From: Caenorhabditis remanei
Taxonomy: Eukaryota; Nematoda; Chromadorea; Rhabditida; Rhabditidae
Assembly: GCF_010183535.1 (NCBI RefSeq)
Contig: NC_071331.1
Coordinates: forward strand, 15,500,001-15,564,000
Length of the DNA: 64,000 nt
Direction: 5' to 3'
Both the position numbers and the translations under genes were made by a program. A model generated the notes under the pieces. It was not told where the DNA came from, made no database searches, and worked only from the letters and a program-made list of their open reading frames with translations. This document shows positions 1 through 11,800 of the stretch, one piece after another; position 1 is the stretch's first letter; every line of letters begins with the position of its first letter.

Positions 1-467
1 TTGATGGAGAAAAAACGACGAGCCCGAATAAACAAGTCGCTATCTCAACTGAAACAAATTCTGATTCAAGATGGGCACAAAGTAAGAGTCACTTTTTTTT
101 TAAATTAAAAAATTGATTCCAGAATTCTGCTCAACACGCGAAATGGGAAAAGGCGGATATATTAGAGATGACAGTAGAATATCTTCATCAAATGAGATCA
201 TCTCAAGCATGTCTGTCATCTCCATCCACGTCTTCCAACCCAACTCCGCCCCAAATTCCAACTCCTCCAGAAGAAAAACCAATTCAGATGACTCCACTTA
301 TTCCAACTTTCATGAATCCTGTAATGCAGCAGTACATGGCATTCCAACAATTGGCTCAACTTTCAATGTATTCTCAGATAATGAATAATCCAATTGGATA
401 TAGAGAGAATGACTCTTCGTCCAAGGTTGAATCAATTAACTCAAAACAAGAAGAAAAGAGTATTTGA
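1..467 (+). CDS. lin-22: lin-22-like hairy/E(spl) bHLH transcription factor, 3' part
   Basis: Two exons are visible: 1-81 and 123-467, joined across a 41-bp GTAAGA..CCAG intron in phase 0. The first exon starts inside the basic region (EKKRRARINKSL), and helix-loop-helix continues through KWEKADILEMTVEYLHQMRS. This is the hairy/E(spl) type of bHLH, a DNA-binding repressor family. A proline-, serine- and methionine-rich tail follows (QQYMAFQQLAQLSMYSQI) and the protein ends with SI and a TGA stop. There is no C-terminal WRPW Groucho-binding motif and no clear Orange domain. That matches what I recall of C. elegans LIN-22, which patterns the lateral epidermis. The start codon and N-terminus lie outside the window. 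The gene is tail-to-tail with the next one. The family call is secure; orthology to lin-22 rests on tail similarity and neighbours. Confidence 0.85.
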
Positions 468-1306
468 CGGGTGTTCGGTAACTATTTATTTCGTTTTCGA
501 TCTTTTCGTTAGATTCTCTTTGACTTTGAAATGTATCTTCGTGTTTTCCTGCTTTTTCTCTCCTATCAATCCGTAGTTTCTAATTCTAGTCATTCGTTCT
601 TTAATTCATGTTTCTCTATTCTTTTCCCTGCTTTACTTTCCGCTTTCTCTGATTTAAAAACATTTTCAAGAGTTTGATAAAACATAATTTTTTTGTGAAC
701 TGTTCAAGTTGAAATATTGCAGAGATTAGACCTTCTGAGTATAAATTTTTAAGACGATTCTAAGCTATAGTAATTCTTATGCTTTTCGTTTTTTTCACAG
801 TCCCTGCAGAAAATATCGTTCGAGATTTGAAAAGCAACCTACTGTAACTGACTTCTCTCGGTAATTATATATCCCTTACTATCCTTCAATTTCCCTTAAA
901 AAAATACATCAAAGGTAACCACTTTTAATGTTTCATCAGTTTATGTCTGGAAACTCACTTTTCATTTTTCTTCATGTGAATCTAGAGAAGAAAAGATGGG
1001 CGGAGTCTCCCTTCACTCAGAGATAGTGGATGGCTGAACCCGCGAGGCGTCCGTCGTTCAAATGTCTTTCAATTATGTGTCCTCTTCTTCATTTTCTCTT
1101 CTTTATCACCAATGGGGAAAACATTCTCGCAAAAAAGAAAAACTCTGGTCATTTAAAGATTGTTTTTTGAAGTGTTCGTAGATTCTCAGATTTTTGATCC
1201 TCATTTTTTTGTTTGATCATCTGCAAAATACGAGAAAACGGAGAACTTAAACTAGTCGGAAAATTTTTCCTGTAAATTTTGTGCGAGAAAAGATTGAAGA
1301 ATTCAG

Positions 1307-1312
1307 TTTATT
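1307..1312 (-). terminator. AATAAA poly(A) signal of the NDNF-like gene
   Basis: An AATAAA hexamer on the minus strand lies about 180 bases past the stop codon of the NDNF-like gene. The 468-1491 interval otherwise holds only the two converging 3' untranslated regions, AT-rich and without open frames of note. Confidence 0.4.
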
Positions 1313-1491
1313 AAAGGATGAGATTTGAAAATTCAAGGGGAATTCGTACCCGAATGTAGAAGATCAACCGTAAGTACAATTAAAGAGCACAGGGAATTGA
1401 ATGTACAATAAAAAGTGGAAAAAACTAGAATCTAGCGATTGAAACCCGTAATCATGTAGTATCTAAATGATCGAATTATTAATAATATAAT

Positions 1492-3605
1492 CTATTCGTG
1501 AATTCCGCAAAATCGATTCGTTCTGACCCAAATTGTTCTATATGGAAGTGCTTGAGCATTGGGTCTATCCAATGGGATTGCCAGAAGATCTAATCGATAA
1601 GTACTTGCTGGATGAAGATTTTCAATTGTTGTTTCGATCAAAGATTGAGAATCAGCATGAGTTATAATTGGGGAGTGAGTGTAGCATCCAACGAGAGTTG
1701 AAGAAGAAAGACCCCCTTCGCAAAGATTGTCAGCCTGAAAAAAGAGACTGTGAATAAACGTAATGACCTTGAAAACCGTACCAAACTGACGAGTTGTTCC
1801 AAGAAATTCGAGTTTTCTTTTCTTTTGTAAACGCAGTATTTGACGTGACTGTCGTGAGCTCGAATCCATTGAATTGAAGCAGAAGAACAACTTCGATCAA
1901 CAATTTTCACACTGAAAAGAAGAACTCATAACTGGGAAATTTAAATCTTTTAGACAAACCTCGTGTCGTCTGGAAGGTTTGGATACGGAGACGTTTCGAA
2001 GTCAGTGCTTGCCCAAACTCTGATTGTTTTCGAGCTCCCATCATCATTTACAATTTGGAATCGAAGATGTCCACTTCGAATATTTGTGACAACAAATCTG
2101 AAATTCTTTCTTGTTTCTCTCTTCCAACACCATCAATTATGTACCTTCTGAATCCGGAGAAGGAATCAGTTCTCTTCAAAATCTTTCCGTTCCGAAACAA
2201 ATTGATACGTACGAGTCCATCGCAAGCGTGCACAATGAGCATTGCCTGCAAAGAAAGAAGAGAATGGAATGTGGATTTGTGAGAATAAAAGTCAGTTGGC
2301 TTCCCAGTGATGACGTCAATCGAGAGGTAGTAAACCCATATGATAGGTTATTTTGGGGAAGAGAAAAGACGATGAAAGGGTTAAAAATAGAACAGAATGG
2401 ACTGGATTTCCCCTCTTTTTCTTACTGTAATACTTATTGATGAGAACTTTTGAACTTTCAGAAAGTATCAAAACACAACTATATAATCTATAGCAAGTGG
2501 AGAGTCAACTCACTGATTGTGTCGCATTTCCTTCTGGAATTGTATTGACAAAGAACTTTAAATTGACGAAAGTTCCCTTCTTTGGTTCCAATTCAACTTG
2601 TTCCAATTGTCCATCAGTTAACACTCTTGGAGCTGATTTCTTTTGTTTTCTCGGAACATTTCTAGTGACTTTTCGATGAGAGACAATTTCAGTTAATGGA
2701 GATATATGAATCGTTTGAACTTCATATGCAGATGATGTTCCTCTCTTATGATCTCTTACGAATACAGTCACATAGTATGTTCGGTCTCTTCTCAAATGTC
2801 CAATAACCACCGAGTTATTCGTTTGTGGAACACATTTCACAGTCTCCACACCTTCTTCCACGTGGTCACACATTCCAGCGAATTCTGGGTCTTGACGAGA
2901 AACGATAGTGCAGATACGGTAACGTCCTGGTTCAGCATTTCTCACTTGAGGGGAAATCTTCCAATTAATTTGAGTTGAAACTTCGTCTCTTCGTGAATAT
3001 GAATTGTCGTTGAGTGTATTCGTGGCAAGACGTGTATCATGTGGAAGGGGTGGATATTGATCTTCGAGACGGAAGAGTGATGGAGAGAAGAAGACTCGAG
3101 CAGATGCAGATGATGAAGATGTACGAATAGTCAGAATCACTTCTGAAATGTAGTTGTTTGGTGAAAGAATTCGCAAGAAAACTCACTTCTTGGTAGCCGA
3201 TGGGCGAAGAAAGTCATTCGTTTCTTATCTTCTTCGCCAGCAATCAGACGGAAGTTTTCAGATTGTTCCAAAGAATTCGAAATATCGGAAACAATTCCGA
3301 ATTCTTCCGTCAGTGTCATTTCTTTCTCAACCGAGAAAAGTTGCCAGTGAACAGCAGCTCCACATGGTGTCACATACATGAAGAATGGGGATGCGTCGTT
3401 TGAAATATGGAGATAAAATCTGAAATTTCGCTAATTACATCTTTTCGAATCGGTAATCTCGTTACCTTTTCTCATGAACTCTTCCAGAAAGATCGAGAAC
3501 ACTTTCAGTATTTTCGGAAAGAACCGAGTAACTCATCGGAGTAATGTGGAATGATTTGCATAGTTGTGTGCAGCAAATAAACATTAAAAAGAGTTTGAGC
3601 ATCAT
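1492..3605 (-). CDS. NDNF/Nord-like secreted protein with fibronectin III-like domains
   Basis: Seven exons (3466-3605, 3187-3419, 2514-3142, 2145-2245, 1960-2097, 1782-1911, 1492-1734) give 537 residues; human NDNF is about 570. The start MMLKLFLMFICC begins a hydrophobic signal peptide. A CAG acceptor sits directly before the ATG, consistent with trans-splicing or a 5' UTR intron. The N-terminal domain has FYLHISNDASPFFMYVTPCG, resembling the NDNF N-domain. Two FN3-like modules each begin with a proline-rich linker (YPPLPHDTR, YPNLPDDT). The first ends SSAYEVQT and the last ends TNRFCGIHE, like the RKFC end of NDNF. A basic run (PRKQKKSAP) lies between the modules. NDNF and fly Nord are secreted glycoproteins that modulate growth-factor signalling; the role here is inferred from family only. 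Confidence 0.82.
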
Positions 3606-3954
3606 CTGAAAAAGAGAGAGAATATGTATATGTTTTTTGTGAAGATGCGCAACAGAAATAAGAGAAAAGACACATGGAATCCGTTGGGATTTAATGTTTA
3701 TATATAGGGAGGAAGATGGAAAAGAAAAGGGAAAAACCGGAGAAAGAAGAATTTTTTGTTTTTTTTTGGTGTTTAGTTTTGTCCCGAAAAGGGAAAAGAA
3801 TACCTCAGAAAAATAAATAGTCTCTAGAGATATTTCGGAGGTGCCAAGCATATCGGATTAGTTGGAATCTAGGTTACTGAAGTTTTTGAAAGCTGGAAGT
3901 TTCAGTTTCAATCGAAGAGTAATGTAGTAAGAATGATTCCTATGTGGGTTACTG

Positions 3955-4145
3955 CAAGGCTGTCAAAAAGGCCGTGGGCCGATTCTATATTTCAGTTCCC
4001 AGCCATAGAAAATTTTCGCTTCTTCAGGCGGCCTTGTAGAGGACCAAAAGATTTGTCGATGTACAAAAATTCAGCCCATTTGGTTAATACGCGGCCTCGG
4101 CGGCCCTAAAAGCCGTGGACCGCGGCCGGCCGTGCGACAGTCTTG
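3955..4145. mobile_element. hAT-type MITE with 8-bp target-site duplication
   Basis: This 191-bp GC-rich block stands out from AT-rich surroundings. It begins CAAGGCTGTCAAAAAGGCCG and ends with an imperfect reverse complement (CGGCCGTGCGACAGTCTTG). It is flanked on both sides by the identical 8-mer GGTTACTG (3947-3954 and 4146-4153). CAAGG-type termini plus an 8-bp duplication are the hallmarks of hAT elements. There is no open reading frame for a transposase, so it is non-autonomous. Confidence 0.85.
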
Positions 4146-4153
4146 GGTTACTG

Positions 4154-5855
4154 TAGTGATAACTAGAGAATAAAGTAATCAGTAGTGAAGTAGAATGAGT
4201 GAAGAATGAATGGATCTCTTCCTCGTCTTCTTCTTCTTCTTTCTTTCCACTGTTTTTGAATGAAATCATAAGAGGCGGGTCTTTTGAAAAGATGCCCCTT
4301 CTGAGGGGACCTACGGGAGGTCAGACAACATTCCGTCTATTTCTCGAATCTCTATTCGTTTCAAATGATCTATCCTATTCTCTCAGTGTCCGCCCAGAAA
4401 TAGCTGGAATGTCAGGAATGTGGCAGTTGTCATTTTCGACGAGCTCACCGAAGAGAGATGACTCTTCTCTTATCTTTTTGTTATCACTCAGAAGTCAGGA
4501 GTAATACTATTAGAGTACGTGAGGAGAGAAGGGAAAAAAAGTAATGAATGGAAAAGAACAATAACGTCATAAGAGGATCATGTTGCAGAATTTTCTGAAA
4601 AAAGAAGAAGAGTTCCGGAGAGAGAAGATCATCATCTTTAAAACTAATAAAGATTCTGACTTCTGATAAATATGAAGTTTCAACGAAGATGATATCTGAT
4701 TGAGATATGAGAGAAAGCTCTGCAAAAATCTAGATAACTTTTGTTTTATCTGCTCAGCTGAATGTCTGAAAGAACAAGAAGAACTCATGAATACCATTGA
4801 ATCGAATGAATGGTCCTTCTTTGATTCTTATTGAAGTTCTGACAGGTTCCATCACAGGCTTCTCATCATTGTTTTGCTATTTTTCTCGATTTGAAACGTT
4901 GAACCTAAAAACTTTTATTAAAAACATCTGTATCGGGCAGTCGGTCTCAAAGCCAATTCCGTTATATTTCATTATTTCCGTTGGGGATAACATGGATATG
5001 ACTCATTTTTGCCCAGTTCTTTCATCAGTTCATTTTTTTTCGAAATATGAGTTGTTTTGCTTCTAATATATTTATTTCCTGAAAATAATGTGACTCATTT
5101 CTTGACGAGTAACGATGTATTTTACAACTTTGTAGAACTTTAAAACATCCGGTGTTCCTTCTCTCTCTACTCAAACCACGTCACCGAATTCCACGACAAG
5201 AACACTCTAATTTCGAAAGGGCTCTCGTTTCATTTTTTTCATGTTTCCGGCCATCTGCTAGAGTTGTGTTGTCATCAAGTTTGTAAACTCCCGGCGCAGC
5301 GAGGAATTCCTTCGGATGAAACAGAAAACACGAAGAAAAAAGAGATATTAGAGAGCAAGAGGGGTAAAGGGATAAATTGCTCGAATTCCACAATATCCCT
5401 TTGATATCACATGTGTTCAGTAAAATTTTCAGGTCATAGGATACGTATTATGAGAGGAGCAGCAGTAAGCGATCTCGATTGGAATGTTGTTTTGTCAATC
5501 AAACTTCAATTATTTTGTGAAAATTCTTACTCGATCAAAAATGCTCACAATATTTCATAACCACAATGGAGAATACACAATAATTGATCTGGTAGAGGTC
5601 AGACAAGTGAGCACAATGATACTTGCTCAGGGGAGACTATAATTGAAGGAGTAGAACAGGGAAAAAGCTCAGAAATAAAACAGGGCAAAGGAGGGATTGG
5701 GGATGTGTTCGAGTATACACAAGGACGAATAAAACATTGGGGGAGGGTGGGAGACCAAAGAGTCTGTTTTAAAGTGCATAGGGTTAACGGGGACCACGTA
5801 TCAAGAAATAAGAGAAACATTCAAAATAAAGGGGAAAAATCCCAAATCTATACAT
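4154..5855. other. Intergenic region between the MITE and eel-1
   Basis: No convincing coding exon was found. It presumably contains the NDNF-like gene's upstream region and the eel-1 3' UTR (the eel-1 stop is at 5856-5858). Open frames here are short and unrelated to known families. Confidence 0.5.
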
Positions 5856-8800
5856 TTAAGCAAATCCAAAGCCTTCAGTGCATTCACGGATGGCGAGGAG
5901 AAGTGATTGACGCAACTTTTCGTATGACTCGTATTGCGGCAGATCAAGTTGATTGAAGCTAAAATTTATTTGTTTACGGTAGAACGGTATACTTGGAAAC
6001 GTTACCATGTATGTGCGGCGGGAAGTCGATCTCCACCACGACTGTCCATATGGATGCTGAACTTCTGAACTCCATTCATTCCTTCCAGTGATGCGAATCC
6101 TTGAAGAGGGACCTGAAAATATATTCGTAAGGTGAAATATTGTTATGAGAACTACTGTACCTTGGAGGTACCAGTAACAAACTGCAGGAACTTGGCTTTG
6201 TCTTCTTTCTCAAATGAACGAAGAGCTCTCCAGAACCATTGAATGTGAGTTGATGTCTTCTGGAATCCTTTGTAATCTGTGTTAGCTGCCATGTCGTCGA
6301 TATCAACAGTAGGAAGACCAGAAATGAGAAGCTCCAATTCTTGTTCGTTGAACATAGAAATAAGATCTTTTGGAATAATTTCGTAGAACCCGGTGAGGAA
6401 TGCATCAAGTTGTTTTCTGATCGATCCAGTCATTTTCATTTGACACACCAGCTTCACATATTCATCTTTGTTGGCGTCGTTAACATCAATTTTTCTGCCG
6501 TTCGGTTTCAAATCGCGAACAGATCGGACTCCGAACTCCTCGACTTCTGTTGAGAAAGTCAAATCGAGACCGAGATCATCGATAGGATTTTGTAGCAAGA
6601 AGTCAAGAGATTTGAAGAAAGCAGGATCTTCGCTTTCCAGATCTTGGTAACGAACTGGAAGATTCAGAATATGCTTGTAGAATGCGCGAGTGAAATAGCA
6701 GTCGAGATATTTGTGTTCGAAGACAGATTTGGCAATAAGCCTTCCGACGAACTTAAAGTAATCCAGATGTTCGGGGTTGATGTAAGACGCCTTGTTGATC
6801 ATGTAAGTGACCATATCTCCTGGAGCCGTGATGAACAGAGCGTAGTTAGGATTGAAAATTTCTCTGGTGATGACTGAGAACCACTCTCGAAGAAGACCTC
6901 CAGCATCTTGACCTTCCTCGCCTTGGAAGATGATGTAGAACCGGTTCTTCCATTCGGATGGGCGTAAACGGAACAGTTCCCGGAAAGAATCTGAGAACAC
7001 ACGGTTGCGAGAAACTTGCACGGAAACATCGTTACGACGATAGCGAGGCATTCTGAAAATATTGATTTCGTTTGGTTAACTTTATCAATTGAGACTTACG
7101 ATGGTTCTAGCTTGGTTAATTCTTTTCGGAAGTATTTTCTCTTCACATCGAAATCCAAAAGTTTTGGGAATTGAGTCAGGATAGCAAACGGACCACCTGC
7201 GGAAAGGACTGCGTTGTTCTGTCGAAGAGCTTGATTGAGAACTTGACGATGTTTCTCAGCGAATTCAATAAGCTTAGCAGTGTCTGGATCCAAATCTTCA
7301 CGAAGGCCATCATGTGAGACAGATGAAGCTACAACAGCAGCGGATGCAGATGAAGATGCAGCTTGACTCTCTTTCCTTTTGGCTTCGGATTCTTTCGATT
7401 TCGGTTTATGTTGTTGAGATGCATGAACTAAGAAGAAAGCTTCGGCAGCTGGTTGAAGAGCCAACACTGCATGAGGATCTGATGCTTTTCCCAAACGTAG
7501 AAGACATTCTGAAAGGGAGTTCCAGAGTTCTTCAAGAGAATGAAGACGTTCAGAGATTCGTGGTTCTTCATCAGCAACTTCTTCTGATTCAGGCTCCTGC
7601 GCAGGTGTTGGATTAGCAGAAGACGAAGATGGTGGATTCGCAGAAGATGAAGCTGGAGTTGATGCACTTTCCGAATTGGGAGCATCAGATGGTGGAGCAG
7701 CACTCGTCGTCGGTGTTTCCTTATCTTTCTCTTTCTCTTTCTCCTTTTCTTTTTCCTTTTCCTTCATCTTCTTCTCGGCTTCCTTTGCTCGTTTTGCTTT
7801 TTCTTTTCTGATGGCTTTCATATGAGTTCGAACTTTGACCAGAGTCTGAAGAGCACTGAGCAGAGCATATTGGGAACCACCCTTGTCTGTAAGAGCAGTG
7901 ACAGCTGGGAGCTGAAGTTCTTTACATGAGCTCATTTGAAGTTTCATGTTTTGATCTCCATCGATAACTACACGCTCTCCATCAAATCTTCCAGCAGCAG
8001 TTCGTCCTCCAGCACTTGTATCAACAACGAGTTGGGCAATCTTGGAAGAAGTGGATGGTTGATCAGAGAATCCAGATGGTGAATCTTCCGATTTTTGAGC
8101 TTCATCCAGTTCAACAATCAAACGATCTATTTGAGGTAAGAGTTCACTACCAAGATTGGTGACAGCAGTGAAAAGATGTTCGTAGATATCGACCGAAGTT
8201 GAATCGGATAGACTTCTCATAGCTTCGGAAAGAATTGTGAGACCATCTGCGAGTCCATCAGCACTGCATGACCCAGTTGTCATAACTCGTATCACAAACT
8301 CTAATTTCTCAGCAAGTGGCTTCTTCGAATCATCGTTTCCTAACAGTTTCAGAGTATCCATTGGCAATGTTACCATGATCTGACTTGCCACCTTCAGTAC
8401 TTTCTCTTTCAACGGCGATTTTGCCATCGTTGGTTTGCGAAGAGAATTCAGCATTTGTCCGAGTGGGCATTCTTCAAGTTGTTGATCTGGTGCCGCGGTC
8501 CAATCCTTGTTCTTTGGAACTTTCGAGTTGTTTTGAACCATAGTCCAAAACTGTTGGAAGGATGGGGATTGCTTGGCAACATCCGTCGATTTAGATCCGT
8601 GACGGAGAATGGCTGGCAAAAAATTACCGGGGAAAGCCCGAGCAATACTTGCAAGAAGATCAAGGATGTTTCTACACATCGGGACAGACAGCATTGAATG
8701 AATGGAGATTTTTTGAGCATTCTCGGATATTCTTATGGCTCTCTCATTGTTACCAACACCCGAAACAGCAATTGAATCAAGCCAAGCAGGAACATTGGAA

Positions 8801-11800
8801 AGGATCTGAAATTTTTTAAATTGAATTTAAAATTCATAGCGATGATCATACCTCTTCATCATCCAAACTTGCATCGCTTGCCTTATCCAGCAGAGCCAAC
8901 AGGCACCAAACAATGAAATCACAGGTTGTCTGATTCACACAAGCACTTCGAAGAACTTTTTGGAGACGTGTATGGGGAACTCTGTTGTTGTCCACCAAGT
9001 AGAGAAGACAGAGTGTCAAAATGGATTCTCTGTCGAGCAGATGTGGATGATCAGTTGGAGCTTGTATAGCGTTTCCGGCCTGCTGTCCGATAGTCGGGCC
9101 AGCATGTGCAGCTGAAAAATCAAATTAATTTTTTACACATACGAACGCATCGAGTATATACCTGGTCTTCCTGCTGTTCTGACTCTAGTGACTCCAACCT
9201 GAGCTGGACCACCTCCAACTCCACCACGGAATAACAGGCGATGATAACGGAGCATGTTTGGTTCGACGTGTTGTGCTCTTGCTCTCCGCGCCTCATTCTG
9301 CATATCAGCTGGCAAACCGGCCAATTCTGTGTCATCCATTTCAGCTAGAACCTGTGCTCGCTCGTTGGCTGGCAATGAAGCTATGACTGCAGCTCCATCC
9401 ATTTCTACTACGGGAGCAGGCGGAGCATTTAACCGTCTCAATTGCTCTTCGGCCTCTCGAAGTCGTCGTTCGTGTTCGGCAAGAAGCTCTTCTTGCAACT
9501 CTGGTGGGAGAGCGTTCAAGAATACCGGGTCAATAGGCTCCACAAGAGCAACTGGAGCAGCAGGTTGTTCTGCTGCGGCTACAGGAGCCCCTTCGGCAGC
9601 AGGTTCAACTGGATTGACTGGCACAGGTTGAACTGCAGGTACTGGTCGCGAAGCTCTTTCAGCTCTCTGTTGTCTTTGGTAGTCACGAATAACTTCTGCT
9701 CTCATGTCTTCTGGCAAAGCTGCAAGGAAAGCCGGATCTACACCGTCTGGTATATCGATATCTCCGAGAATCGCACGGAACTCCTCGGCAATGAAATTTT
9801 CTTCTGGGACTGCTGCTCCTGCAGGTGGTGCGTCAGCAGGAGGATCGTTATGATCTCGAATTTCAGGAACATGCTCTTCAACTGCTTGTCGCTCGACTTC
9901 TTCAATTTCTTCTGTTCCCGCAACCGAAGAAGCAGCTGTGGCAGCCGACGACTGTGGAAGTGCTTCTTGTGCTGCATCATCATCTCCCATTTCCATGGGT
10001 TCTTCTCGTGCAACTGGTTCAACTATAGCTGCAACATCTTCTTGTGGCGGCTGGGCATCGGGAAGTGTTCCTGCTGGAGTAGTCGATGTTTCCTCTCCTC
10101 GAGCAGCAGCCGTTGGTGCAGCAGTCGGTGCTTGTGATTCGGAAACTGTATTGGTTGTATTTGTTGCAGCAGGCGTTGCTAGTCCGATTTCTTCTGGTGC
10201 TGGAGCTGGAGCTGATGTTGGAACTGTTTGAACAGCTTGAGCTTGAGCAGCAAGTTTTTTCTTATCTTCAGCTGCCTTCTTGGCCGCCTCCGCTTCTTTC
10301 TTTGCTTTTGCTTTAGCTTCAGCTTCTTTCTTCAACTGTGCTTCTCTTGCTGAATGAACGGACAAAAGATGTGAATTAACAATGACAGTAACGAATCGAA
10401 TCGAAATAGGTTCCATGGAAAGAGTGTACGACTCGAGACGTTCCAGGCAGGTAGCAACTTGACTGGCACGCACATCACGGCGATCTTCACGATCCTGAAA
10501 ATAAACAGAATACAGTTGATTCTATAAACAGTAATTCTATCTGTTTTTCACTAACCGCTGTGGTGTATGATCGATATCCTCCTCCGCCTCTAGAGAAAGC
10601 CACGTTCGATGGCCGCAAATCGAATATGTGATCGAAGAATGAAGTATGCAGTCCTCCTTCTCCATGAGCAGTGGTGCCACGAAGAACCATTCTACCTTGC
10701 ATCTCTCCCATTCTCATTCCTCGTGAAATCGCATCAAAATCTCGTCCGTCCGTTGCAGTTCTTCGTATGGCATTTTGACGATGCAGTGTGCTTCTTGTGT
10801 GCATTGAGAGAATTTCAGCACGATAAGAAGAGTTAGAACGACGAACAACTTCATTTTCAGCTGGTGGTCTCGTCAGCAACGGGTGTTCACTGATAACTCC
10901 TCCCATGGTAGGTCCACGAATCAATTGTCTTCTTTCCGTCCGATATGGTGGCCTATAACGACTTTAAAACGGTTGAAGGTGTTTTTAAAACTGATACCGA
11001 CTTGTGCATATGTACGATATGAAACAAGTAGTGATAAAAAAGCTAATAAAACTCACAGGAAGTCAAAATCGTCCCTGAACATATCCGCAAATGCAGTGCC
11101 GGTTGGACGGCCGAAGGATGGTGGAAAAATGATGTCTTCCATTCTATGGGTTTCAAATGGACCTCCCATATCGAAATAGTCATCATCCATATCCAATGGT
11201 GCAACATCATCTTCCATACTATCACCATCTTCATCTGCATCATCTTCTTCATCATCATCGTCTTCATCAAAAATCCGACGGACTCCAATAGGTTCTGGAT
11301 TTGGTTCCACTACTCTTATGGCGTCGTCCTGTTCGTCTGCCTCATCTTCTTCTTCATCCTCCTCATCCTCATCATCATCGTCATCTTCCTCCCCACGATC
11401 ATTATCCTCCTCTTCCCCACCTGCAGCGTTCTGATTATCGTCATCATCATCTTCATCGTCGTCGTCATCATCGTCGTCACCTTCTCCTTCTTCTCCCTCT
11501 TCTCCGTCGTCCTCACCATCTGCATCAGGAATTTCCATATCACCTGCGATCATTTCTTCTGGACGATTTCCAGCAACTTCTTGAGCATCGGCCATTTCTA
11601 CTTCTCCATCACCGGTTTCAACTGCGTCATCTCTAACTTCTTCATCTCCTGCGTGTTCAGATGCTTCCGATGGGCTATCGGATCGTTCTCTTTCATACGT
11701 TTCAGAACCTTCCTCATCTTGTACAGCCGGTTGCCCTGCTCTAGGATTTTCTCTCCAATGATCACCTTGAAGACGTCTCAGAAGATTTTGCATTTCGCCG

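Noticed and set aside
9442..10137. 231-codon + frame inside eel-1
   Set aside because: Antisense shadow of the Ala/Pro/Glu-rich eel-1 exon; no independent start context or family match.
10953..10961. Alternative acceptor for eel-1 exon 9 (adds RYR)
   Set aside because: The TTTTAAAG site is in frame but weaker than TATAG; I kept the shorter exon and noted the alternative in the gene entry.
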